In this document: piece by piece, positions 55,462 to 64,000 of the stretch | Layout of the letters: every line of letters starts with the position of its first letter | Numbering within the stretch: the first letter of the stretch is position 1 | Origin: Ursus arctos | Taxonomy: Eukaryota; Chordata; Mammalia; Carnivora; Ursidae | Assembly (NCBI RefSeq): GCF_023065955.2 | Contig: NW_026622841.1 | Coordinates: 16,254,501-16,318,500, forward strand | Direction of reading: 5' to 3' | DNA length: 64,000 nt | Notes under the pieces: generated by a model | What the model was told of the DNA's origin: nothing | The model's database searches: none | The model's input: the letters and a program-made list of their open reading frames with translations, nothing else | Position numbers and translations under genes: made by a program

Positions 55462-55463
55462 TT

Positions 55464-55546
55464 GTTTTTTTTCTTTTTTGAAGATTTTATTTATTTGAGA
55501 GAGAGAGCACGAGCAGGGGAGGGACAGAGGGAGAGGGACAAGCAGA
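55464..55546 (-). mobile_element. SINEC: 5'-truncated SINEC
   Basis: Reverse copy holding only tail and CT body ('aagattttatttatttgaga' to 'agagggacaagcagac'); the tRNA head is absent. Confidence 0.85.
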
Positions 55547-56617
55547 CAAGAATAATTTGTTAAAAAGAGAGACTGTTGATGTAGGAGAGAAGGGTTACCC
55601 AAAGAAATGAAATCTGGTGGAGGAAAATAAGGGGCAGGACCCCGAGGATCTGTGGGGGGGATTAGACAGGAGGAGGTCATGCAGGGAACTACGGGTGTAG
55701 ATGTGGGTATGCTAGTGATGGCTGTGGTGGCTTCCATTGTCTCAGGGAGGGCGGAGGCCAGGCTCCCAGCCAAGAGGGAGAGGGTGGCAGGAGGACCGAG
55801 GGTCTTCAGAGAGAGAAAATATGTGTGGAAGGCAGTTAGGGTTGAGTTTTGCCAGTTGAACAAATGGAGGGCCAGGGGACAGAGGGGGTGGTTGGTGTTT
55901 GCGAGAGTCATAGTAGAAGGAACTGGAGTATCCAGGTTAGGCAAGAAAGTAAGTTAAGTCAAGAGAGGCTGGGAATGAAGTTAGGGCTCCCCCCGCCCAG
56001 GTGAGCAATATGGATTCGGCTGAATAGTTACTGTCGAGGGGACACCCGGGGAGATGAGCGAACACAGAGGAGTTTGGAGCAGAAGGGGACGGTTTAAATT
56101 GCTTTCTGGGTGGCAGATCGGGGTAGCTCCGGGAGGTGTGGGTCCAGTTGCAGGAAATGGTGTCTGTTGATGAGTCAAAGAAAGGAGAGGAAATTTGCTG
56201 GCGGGGCCATCAACGGGGAGCTGACTTTCCTGAGAAAGATGACAGGGCACAGGCAGAGCTGAGGCTTCGGGACAAGTGCCAAAGGCTTCACCCTGTGTTT
56301 CAAGATGGGGTGGGGGCAAGAACGCACTGTTTAAGAATGGTTTCTTACAAACACTTCTGTCTCCGGTTTTGAGATGCCCAGGTGTTCCCGTTTCACCTGA
56401 GGTAGCAAACAGCTCTGGGGCGGGAGGGGGCGCACTTCTCTCTGCGGCCAGGAGGGGGCGCAGGAGACTGCAGCCCAAGAGTGACTCTAGGGAAGGCTCT
56501 GGAAAACAAAGTGGGCGCTGCTCAGGAAGCGCTGGGCGTCCTCTGCCATCAGAGTCCTTCCAAAGCCAGGTGGGGCCGGAGCCATCTGAGGATTGGTTCG
56601 CTTGTGAGCTGCCCTTC
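55547..56617. other. Purine-rich stretch with the longest open frame
   Basis: The minus frame 55981-56637 (218 codons) is the longest in the window. A second minus frame 55417-55944 (175 codons) abuts it but runs into a SINE. Both are rich in Pro, Ser, Thr and Leu with no recognisable domain, signal peptide or splice pattern. The purine-rich plus strand makes stops rare on the minus strand, so I do not call a gene. An old repeat interior is also possible. Confidence 0.35.
56417..56464 (+). promoter_or_regulatory. Paired CTCF-like motifs
   Basis: Two words share 'gggggcgca': 'gcgggagggggcgcac' (56420-56435) and 'ggccaggagggggcgcagg' (56446-56464). The second fits the CTCF core with one mismatch; the first is weaker. 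Confidence 0.45.
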
Positions 56618-57075
56618 TGTATTAGTTTCCTAATCAATTCACTTGCTCGGTGACTTAGAACAAAAGACGTTTATAGTCTCACAGCGCTGAAGGCCAGAAA
56701 TCCAAAATTTAGTATTACTAAGCAGAAGTGAGGTCTTGGCAGGGCCATGCTCCCTTGGAAGTTTCTAGGGAGCAATCCTGCCTTGCCTTTTGAGCTTGAG
56801 GTCCTGCAGGTATCCTGGCTTCTCGCTGTGGCTCCCCATCCCAGCCTCCATGCTCACATGGCCTCCTCTGTGTCCATGTCTTCTCCTTGTCCGGCTCTTA
56901 TAAAGACTCCTAGCACTGGATTTAGGGTTCACCCGAATCCAGGGTGATCTTGGGTCCAGATCCTTAATTACACCTGCTAAGACCCTTTTCACAAATAGGG
57001 TCACGGTTACAGGTTCCGGGGGTTAGAAGGTAGAGATATCTTGTTTGGGGTCACCATTCACCCCCACTATAACTG
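56618..57075 (-). mobile_element. MaLR-type LTR, antisense
   Basis: 'ctgtattagtttcctaatca', 'ctcacagcgctgaaggccag', 'cttataaagactcctagc' and 'acaggttccgggggttagaa' are the reverse complement of a MaLR LTR. Confidence 0.8.
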
Positions 57076-57078
57076 TTT

Positions 57079-57264
57079 TTTTTCCCTAAGATTTTATTTA
57101 TTTGACACAGAGAGAAAGAGCACAAGCAGGGGGAGCTGAGAGGGGAGGGAGAAGCAGGCTCCCCACTGAGCAGAGGGCCCAACACAGGGCTGTACCTCAG
57201 GACCCCGGGGTTATGACCTGAGCGGAAGGCAGATGCTTAACCAACTGAGCCACCCAGGCGCCCC
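57079..57264 (-). mobile_element. SINEC: SINEC at LTR end
   Basis: Reverse copy ending 'gagccacccaggcgcccc'. 'cccactata' flanks it at about 57063 and 57269. Confidence 0.93.
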
Positions 57265-57339
57265 ATCCCACTATACCTTTCTGTTCTCTCTAGTTAAATA
57301 ACCCAATGGGTGGCCCACGTTTTCTTTTGGTGACAATGT

Positions 57340-57535
57340 TAGTTACTGAGTTTCTACAGTAGGCTGGCCCACGCTGAGGGCTTTCCTGGGATACCTTATT
57401 TACTGCTCACAAGTACCCCCAGGACAGAGAGTACTGTCTGCACACGAGAACATGGAGGCTTTCAGACGTGGTGGGTAAGCTGCAGAGCCGGGCTTCCGAC
57501 CAGGGCGCTGACCTCTTGATCCCATGCTGCCTCTT
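57340..57535 (+). mobile_element. MIR: MIR
   Basis: 'gagggctttcctgggatacc', 'ttatttactgctcacaagta', 'ctgcagagccgggcttccg' follow MIR in order. Confidence 0.7.
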
Positions 57536-57715
57536 TTTTCTTGGCGGGATCTCATTTCTACGGAGAAGTTTCCTGCAGCTAGAAGTTAGAAGAATTCCAG
57601 TAGCTAAAGAAATCCGAAGTCTTGTACTACAGTATGGAGACAACTGGGAACGTCAGTTCACGGCGTAAACACAGTAACTCTTGGAGCCTGAGGCGTCACC
57701 AGCAGGTTACAGAGG

Positions 57716-57829
57716 ATGGAGGAGAAGGCAGAACATCAGAACCAGCACAAACTGACCTCAGTGGCGAACCTGACTTCCCACTACCAGGTGCTGAAGGTCC
57801 TGGACCTGAGCGAGGGGTGTGGCAGCAAG
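57716..57829 (+). other. Unidentified open segment before the CpG island
   Basis: A frame starting at 57716 gives a 168-codon protein. Its first 38 residues (to a possible GT donor at 57830) have ordinary, non-repetitive composition with a hydrophobic stretch TSHYQVLKVLDL, unlike the GC-driven low-complexity remainder. This might be a first coding exon or a retrocopy fragment. I do not recognise the protein; the donor context (AAG|GTGACG) is poor. Low certainty. Confidence 0.2.
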
Positions 57830-57839
57830 GTGACGAGGC

Positions 57840-58210
57840 TTGGGAGGAGAAGGCAGCCCACCGGCCCCCAGAGTGCCCGCGGAGCGCGTCGGCCAGCACC
57901 GCACGGGAGCGCGGGTGGCGCACAGCTGCACCGGGCGGGCGGCTCACGCTCAGGCGCAGGGAGGAGCATGGGTGAAGCTGTGGGTGCAGGGCTGCCAGGG
58001 GGTGCTTCTCCAGTCCCTCCACCGCGGGTGGTGCCTGCTCCACGGGCTCCTGCGCCCTGTGCTTCGGTTACTGCCCCGCTCGCGGGTGTGGGACCGGAGG
58101 GGGTCGCGCGCCCTGCTGGTCCTGGGTCCGCGGCTGAGTCCTCGGGTGCCTCCGCTCGCCGGCAAGCACAGGGTTTCTGCGAAGCCCTCTCCCTTCGGGG
58201 CCTGCGGACC
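57840..58210. promoter_or_regulatory. CpG island
   Basis: About 36-40 CpGs in 370 bases of high-GC DNA, including GCGGAGCGCGTCGG and GGTCGCGCGCC, against a CpG-poor surround. This is the only clear CpG island in the window and the best candidate for a promoter or first exon. No TATA box or start site can be fixed; either strand is possible. Confidence 0.7.
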
Positions 58211-58464
58211 CATCCCTGCTGATTCTTTTTCTACTGTGTTGGGAAAACAGCAAGTTTAAGTTACCAAATTCAAGATGCTATTCCTTCTGTTTTCAAAGTA
58301 GGACAGTTTCTTGCAAACTTAGCGACTTGTATCTCTTAGATACAATATTTGATGCTCCATCAAATACGAACAGTTACCGTCGTGCCACTTCTGCACTGAC
58401 TGAGCATTTACGATAGTGATTGTGTGTCTCCTCATCACTGGGTAATTAGCAGCCGCACTGGGGA
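58211..58464. other. Stretch without gene
   Basis: Base composition drops sharply to AT-rich after the CpG island; nothing recognised. Confidence 0.35.
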
Positions 58465-58610
58465 GTTACAATGGGCTCTGGTGTGGATTTGAGTCGTGCT
58501 GCTACCCAAGGGGAATTAGCATCTGAATTTAGCCTAATGGTTTCCTCATCTGGAAGTTGCAAGCTGTTGAGAGTTAAATGAGACTGTGTGCAAAATGATT
58601 GTAGTAGCGT
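58465..58610 (+). mobile_element. MIR: MIR
   Basis: 'ggatttgagtcgtgctgcta', 'ggtttcctcatctggaagtt' and 'gagagttaaatgagactgtg' follow MIR. Confidence 0.75.
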
Positions 58611-58999
58611 GTAGAGTGTGAACCCCCCCTCAAAGCTTGCTTTCCTTCCTTTGCATAAACGTGTGCACCTGAGGCTCCCATGTATTCATTCGATAGTGTC
58701 GATGAACCACTTACTCCACAAAATAGTGGAAGCAAGCTGCCTTTAAAAAGGTCAGTTTGGAGGAAAAAAATCAAAAAGTCAGTTTGGGGGTGGAATCGTG
58801 AATAGGAAAGGAAATAGTTTGCCCACAGTGGTGTTTCTTGCAATATATGCAAAGTAATCCAAAATTATTTTAAAAGATGTGATTAGCCTTCAAACTCACT
58901 TGCAGATGTTCACTTCCCGCCATGATGTAATGACAGGACTGGATTCACTCTCCCACCTTCAACAACTAGAAAGCCAGACACAAAGTACGAAAGGATAGT
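58611..58999. other. Stretch without gene
   Basis: Includes a near-duplicate of 'aaaaagtcagtttgg' around 58748-58786. No coding support. Confidence 0.35.
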
Positions 59000-59087
59000 T
59001 TTTAGACATCACAGGTTGCGATCTGCGAGAGAAGGGAAAGATGTTTTAGACATCACAGGTTGCGATCTGCGAGAGAAGGGAAAGATG
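59000..59087. repeat. Perfect 44-base tandem duplication
   Basis: The unit at 59000-59043, beginning 'ttttagacatcacaggttgc', is followed immediately by an identical copy at 59044-59087. No difference between copies, so the event is recent or an assembly artefact. Confidence 0.95.
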
Positions 59088-59199
59088 AGGGAAGTATTGT
59101 TCTTCTGGGTTTGGGCTACAGCAGAGGGAGGTTCTGGAATCCTGTCTCATCCGGACAGTTGTACCGCGGTTATGTAGGAGAATGTTCCTGTTTTTCAGC

Positions 59200-59480
59200 A
59201 GTACACACTTAAGTATTTATTTAGGGGCCAAAAGTAACAGTTTTGAACAGCTCAGGAAAAATATCATTTGTAGATGTATGTAGATATACATACAAACATA
59301 TATATATATGTAATATGTATACACACACATACATACATACACACATTTATGAGACAAAATGGTAACATGGAAAAATGTTAACATAGGGAACCAGGGGGAA
59401 GGGAATATGGGAATGCTTTGCGTTGGTTTTGAAATTGTTCTCTAAGTTTGGAAGTGTTTCAAAATTAAAAAAAAATAGTC
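59200..59480 (+). mobile_element. L1: Old L1 3' end with AT/CA-rich run
   Basis: 'gacaaaatggtaacatggaa', 'gggaatatgggaatgctttg' and 'gtttcaaaattaaaaaaaa' match an old L1 end. 59283-59346 is a (TA)/(CA)/(CATA) low-complexity run. Confidence 0.6.
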
Positions 59481-59504
59481 AAAGCCTGGTGCCAGCAACT
59501 TCTT

Positions 59505-59708
59505 TTTTTTTTTTTTTTTAAGATTTTATTTATTTATTTGACAGAGATAGAGACAGCCAGCGAGAGAGGGAACACAAGCAGGGGGAGTGGGAGAGGAAGA
59601 AGCAGGCTCACAGCGGAGGAGCCTGATGTGGGGCTTGATCCCATGATGCCGGGATCACACCCTGAGCCGAAGGCAGACGCTTAACCGCTGTGCCACCCAG
59701 GTGCCCCA
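59505..59708 (-). mobile_element. SINEC: Very young SINEC
   Basis: 'agacagccagcgagagaggg' subtype. A perfect 18-base duplication 'tggtgccagcaacttctt' at 59487-59504 and 59709-59726. Confidence 0.97.
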
Positions 59709-59726
59709 TGGTGCCAGCAACTTCTT

Positions 59727-60130
59727 AATGCAGGAATACGCAGCCAACCATTTCTACTACTTAAATGCTGTCCCACAAAACTCAAACATGATGCAAAAAA
59801 CTGAGAATTGCTTCAGACTTGTGGTAGTGACTTTAGACAGCTTCTCTGTACCAGGTAGAATGAAAAGTACTGAAGTTTAGCATATTTACATTATAAAATG
59901 CATATATCTATATGTGCAAATTATCCAACAGCTGTTTCCTGTATAAAAACTGGAAAATCCAGGTAAGCAAAGACAAATAATCCCAGCAGAGAAACACTGC
60001 TAATCAATTGTCTTTGTGTGTAGACATAATGTACTTTATACTAGTAACTGGTTACGTTAAATTTCCATGCTTTTGAAAAGTGATTTTGGGGTGAACGACG
60101 TTCACTTGCCACTTGTTTTTAAACATTTTT
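59727..60130. other. AT-rich stretch without gene
   Basis: Nothing recognised; possibly a decayed L1 interior. Confidence 0.35.
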
Positions 60131-60148
60131 TAATTCTTAATTTTTTTT

Positions 60149-60351
60149 TATTTTTTTAAAAGATTTTTTAAAAATTTATTTATTCGACAGAGAGAGACAG
60201 CCAGCGAGAGAGGGAACACAAGCAGGGGGAGTGGGAGAGGAAGAAGCAGGCTCCCAGTGGAAGAGACCGATGTGGGGCTCGATCCCAGAACGCCGGGATC
60301 AAGCCCTGAGCCGAAGGCAGACGCTCAACCGCTGTGCCACCCAGGCGCCCC
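60149..60351 (-). mobile_element. SINEC: Very young SINEC
   Basis: 'agacagccagcgagagaggg' subtype. A perfect duplication 'taattcttaatttttttt' at 60131-60148 and 60352-60369. Confidence 0.97.
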
Positions 60352-60363
60352 TAATTCTTAATT

Positions 60364-60460
60364 TTTTTTTAAAGTAAGCTATACACCCAACGTGGGGCTT
60401 GAACTCACGACCCCAAGGTCAAGAGTTGCATGTTCTGCCCACTGAGCCAGCCACCGCCCC
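60364..60460 (-). mobile_element. SINEC: Old short-type SINEC
   Basis: Reverse short subtype, 'aagtaagctatacacccaac' to 'gagccagccaccgcccc'. The younger SINE inserted into its T-rich tail. Confidence 0.9.
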
Positions 60461-61049
60461 AACTGTAACTTTTTTCAGAAGGCAATACTAGGTTGCCAGT
60501 ACTATTAAGAGTACTTCGTAGGAAGCACCTTAGTAACGGATAATACACACCATACTGTGTGCGTACTGACTGGTATGGTTTTGAGAAAACCAGATTTGAA
60601 GGATGATGACCCTTTTCAAAGAGCAGTCTCTTCAAAGCACTTACCGTCTCAGTACTCAGCCCTGTGAAGTATTAGAAGCCCCCCGATGTCATAACCTCAT
60701 TCCCATTCTACAGGTGAGGACATACACGCACAGAGCTGCAGGCCACACTTCAAGCCACACTAATGCTGGCTGGTGAAACGAGCAGACTGCTCCTTCATCA
60801 CATCACACTGTGTCTGACGCCAAAGTATTTTTAATGCTGCCGAATTGCAAAAGAATTAAATACATTTATACAAACCTTCTCATGTTCTGGGTATCTTTTT
60901 CTTTACTAATTAATATTTTATCAGTATGAGAAATAGGTCATATAATTCAAGGGAAAGTACTAAAAATATATATTTTAGTTAGGCCTGGATAAAATTCACA
61001 ATGTCAAAATAGAAAAACAGGTTGAAATGGCACTAATATATAAATTAAA
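60461..61049. other. AT-rich stretch without gene; possible MIR
   Basis: 60640-60770 resembles MIR ('cctcattcccattctacagg', 'tgaggacatacacgcacag'). The rest is AT-rich and unassigned. Confidence 0.4.
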
Positions 61050-61247
61050 AAAATTATTTATTGAAAGTTATTTGAAAAAAATTATTTGAGAGAGTGAGCG
61101 AACGAGCAGGAGGGTCAGAGAGAAGGGGAGAGAGAACCTCAACTGACTCCACACTGAGCGCAGAGCCCAGTGCAGGGCTTGATCTCAAGACCCTGAGCCA
61201 AAACCAAGGGTCAGATGCTTAACCAACCACACCACCCAGGCGCCCCT
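61050..61247 (-). mobile_element. SINEC: SINEC, diverged
   Basis: Reverse copy, 'attatttgagagagtgagcg' to 'cacaccacccaggcgcccc'. Confidence 0.88.
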
Positions 61248-61318
61248 AAAAGTCATGTGTAAATCCTGAGTGTTTGGTATCAGTTAACACTTAAAAGCAA
61301 TGATGGTATATAAATACT

Positions 61319-61528
61319 GGGGGGGGGGGGGCGCCTGGATGGCTCAGTAGGTGAGGCGTCTGCCTTCGGCTCAGGTCATGATCCCAGGGTCCTTGGATCA
61401 AGCCCCGTGGTCGGTCTCCCAGCCCGAAGCCTGCTTCTCCCTCTCTCCCTCTGCCCCTCCTCAACCCTCCCTGCTCCTGCTCTCTCGCAATCTCTCTCAA
61501 ATAAATAAATAAAATCTCTAAAAAAAAA
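61319..61528 (+). mobile_element. SINEC: SINEC
   Basis: G-run then 'gcgcctggatggctcagtag', CT body, 'caaataaataaataaaatc' tail. 'aaatactggggg'/'aaatactagggg' on both sides. Confidence 0.94.
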
Positions 61529-61539
61529 AATACTAGGGG

Positions 61540-62479
61540 AATGCTCAAATAAGAGGAAACAATTTAAAATTTATGAGGCCTTTTGTTAAAAAAAAAATCA
61601 GATCTAATCCTGATATTAAACTTGTGCCGATCTATGTATCAACGTATCAAAAATTATCCGAGCTGTGGCTACATGATTGGATTTCCTGAGTCCAACAATC
61701 ACAAACAGTTTGACTACCAAAGAGACCACCCATGGTTGCTTTTGTGTGCAAGTTAAGAGGTATGAAAAGTAATAAACACCAGGGAAAAAGGAAAGGTCTA
61801 CTGTCCCTTTTCTGTGTGAGTATCCTTCAAAGACTTTCTTTCTCAAGGCTGTGATATATTTGACCTGTTCGCCCTTAGATGGATACCACTTTCATGTTTT
61901 ATATTTGATGATCCATGTGTTAACTTTTTCAAATTAGAAAACATGAAACTTATAATTGCTAACTTTAGAATTTTTTGTTACTTTTCAGAAAATACCGTAT
62001 CCCTTCCCCAGAATCAAATATGAGCTTTCAATTTAGGTGAACCTTTACAATCCTCATCTCTTCCTCCCATTGTAATTGGTATCAGTGGGTTACCCTTCCT
62101 AAGTTCTACTGACATATAAAATCCTCTGCTAACGTTATAAAGCAACTGGCAAAAGAAGTCAACTAAAATAAAAGCATGGCTGATAGAAGAGAAAAAAAAT
62201 ACACAATTGTTATTTTATTAAAAATTTTTTTAACACAACTGTTATTTTAAAAAGTTTTAAAATTATAAATACATGCTTAAAAAAATTCAAATATACAGAA
62301 TGAACAGCTGCACAGTTGAATATGGAAGCCACTAGCTGTATGTCCATTGCTTTATTACCACACAGGGCTGGAGGCTGGCACACCCCGAGTGCACACACAC
62401 AACATTTCCATCATCACAGCAGGCCGTTGGACAGCAGTAACCATAATTAAGCACTAGTATATAAATGGCTTATTATTAT
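61540..62479. other. AT-rich stretch without gene
   Basis: About 0.9 kb of AT-rich DNA with no coding or SINE signature. Minus frames 61616-61846 and 62210-62398 have no domains. Confidence 0.35.
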
Positions 62480-63815
62480 AGACGTTCTGCATATGCTCTG
62501 GATACAAGTACCTTACCAGACATAATTTTCAAAAACGTTCTCCCATTCTGTGGGTTTTTTCACTTTTTTGATGGTGTTCTTTAAAACATAAAAGTTCATT
62601 CTAAAGAAGTCCAATTTATTTTTTTCCTTGTTGCTTGTGCATTTGGTGTTGTATATGTTCAGAAACCATTGCTTAGTCCAAGGTCACAAAGATTTGCTTG
62701 TATGTTTTCTTGTCGGTTTTACAGTTGTAGCTCTTGTATTTAGATAGATGACCCATCGTGGGTTGAAATCTGTACATGGTGTAAGGAGGGGCATCCTTTA
62801 GCACGTGGCTAGACAGTTGTCCTAGGACTCTCTGTTGAAAAGATTACCCTTTCTTATTGAATACTTTGGCACTCGTGTCAAAAATTGATTGATTATAAAC
62901 ATTTTAGGCTTATTTCTGGATTCTTAGTTTTATTTTATATTCCCTCAATCTATCTTTCTGCCAGTATCACACTGTCCTGGTTACTGTAGCTCTGTAGTTA
63001 AGTTTTGAAATTGGTTAAGTGTGAATCTTCCAACTTTGTTCTTTTTCAATACTGTTTTGGCTTTTGTATTTTCCATGTGAATTTTACTAGTTTGCATTTC
63101 TGTATGAATTTTATCGGTTTGCCAATTTTTGCAAACAAGTCAGCTGGGATTTTGACAGGAACTGCAGTGACCCCGTGAAGCAATTTCGGGAGCATTTTCA
63201 TCTTAACAATGTAAAGTCTTCCAATCCATGAACGATGTACTTCCATTTATTTAGGTCTTCTTTAATTTCAACAATGTTGGGTAGTTTTTATTCATCTTGA
63301 TGTTATTGTAAATAAATTTTTAACAAATCTCAATTTCAGAACATTCACTGCTGACAGAAATCAAACCGATCTTGGTATATTGATCTTGTGTCTATCCTGC
63401 AGCCTGAACTCAATTAGAAATTTTTAAATGAATTTCTTAGAATTTTTATCTAATAAGATTATGCCATCTGTGAATACATAGTTTTACTTCTTTCCCAGTA
63501 TGGTTGACTTCTATTTCTTTTTCTTGCCTAATTGCCCTGGCTCAAGTACAATGTTGACTAGAAGGGGTGAGAGGGAACATCTTTGTCTCATTCCTGATTC
63601 TGGGGGCAAAGACATTCAGCAGTCAGTCTGTTGCCATAATGATGTTAGGTGTGGGCTTTTTGTAGATGCTCCTTATCACCCACATATTGAGGAATTTCCA
63701 GTTTATTCCTAGTTTGTTAAGTATTTTTATCATGAAAGGGTACTGAATTTTATCAAAGTTCTTTCTGCAACTGTTAAGACACTTAAGTCAATGTAATAGT
63801 TTTGTCCTTTATGAA
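62480..63815 (-). mobile_element. L1: Antisense L1 ORF2 remnant
   Basis: Antisense ORF2 text: 'catttggtgttgtatatgtt', 'ctgtcctggttactgtagct', 'ttcatcttaacaatgtaaag', 'gtcttccaatccatgaacg', 'ctagaaggggtgagagggaa' and 'gtttattcctagtttgttaa'. Several stops and shifts break the frame (for example minus frame 63046-63246 is only 66 codons). A dead copy. Confidence 0.9.
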
Positions 63816-63825
63816 CGTGGGACAG

Positions 63826-64000
63826 TTGATCCTCATTATTTATGAGTCTGTATTTGTGAATTTACCAACTTATTTGTAAAATTTGTTTGTAATCCCCAAA
63901 TCAAAACTGTCACCACTTTTATGATCACTCATAGATATGCGCAGACCCACGAAAATTTTGAGTTTCCCGATATGCATGTTCCAGCAGGGGTGAACAAGGT
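63826..64000 (+). mobile_element. Ancient interspersed repeat, runs off the window
   Basis: 'gttgatcctcattatttatg', 'gtctgtatttgtgaatttac' and 'atgcgcagacccacgaaaat' match an old mammalian repeat I recognise but cannot name with certainty. Confidence 0.5.

Noticed and set aside
57716..57829. BolA-family protein
   Set aside because: A short local resemblance (DLSEGCG versus the family's D-I-S-G-G-C-G) does not extend on either side.
62480..63815. Intact L1 reverse transcriptase
   Set aside because: Antisense ORF2 text is recognisable but interrupted by stops and shifts.
1..64000. CRISPR array, operon, phage or bacterial defence system
   Set aside because: The sequence is carnivoran nuclear DNA; all regular repeats are microsatellites or retrotransposon features.

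Overview
The window is vertebrate nuclear DNA from a carnivoran mammal, most likely a caniform. The main evidence is several dozen copies of the tRNA-Lys-derived carnivore SINE (SINEC). Each has a head near 'GGGGCGCCTGGGTGGCTCAG', a CT-rich body and a tail near 'TCAAATAAATAAATAAAATC'. A younger subtype carries 'AGACAGCCAGCGAGAGAGGG' and 'CCATAACGCCGGGATCACGC', which I associate from memory with bears and giant panda. That family-level call is an inference. Carnivore-type L1 3' ends, old mammalian L1, MIR, L2, hAT-Charlie MITEs and MaLR-type LTR pieces make up most of the rest.

I find no protein-coding gene that I can name and no stand-alone RNA gene. All open frames are short (longest about 218 codons). 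They fall in SINEs, L1 remnants, microsatellites or GC-rich stop-poor DNA. The window therefore reads as intergenic or deep intronic sequence.

Layout: 1-1.7 kb is mostly single-copy with a CpG-containing left edge and an AT-rich motif-dense patch. 3.8-6.2 kb is one old L1 3' region broken by five SINEs. 6.2-16 kb is SINE and L1 rich with an (AAAG)n tract. 16-31 kb mixes MaLR LTRs, L1M, a young L1 3' tail and SINEs, including a site hit twice by SINEs. 31-44 kb carries LTRs, L2, MIR and hAT MITEs, plus a single-copy block at 39.3-40.5 kb with a triple DR1 nuclear-receptor motif. 44-58 kb is the most GC-rich and least SINE-dense part. It holds CTCF-like motifs, a C-rich quadruplex-forming tract, an inverted pair of hAT MITEs and a CpG island at about 57.84-58.21 kb. 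58.2-64 kb is AT-rich and ends in an antisense L1 ORF2 remnant.

There is no gene system to reconstruct. The most useful content is the layered insertion history, shown by many near-perfect target-site duplications, and a few candidate regulatory blocks (39.8-40.1 kb, 47.5-56.5 kb, 57.8-58.2 kb). All repeat family names are from pattern memory, not from a database search.
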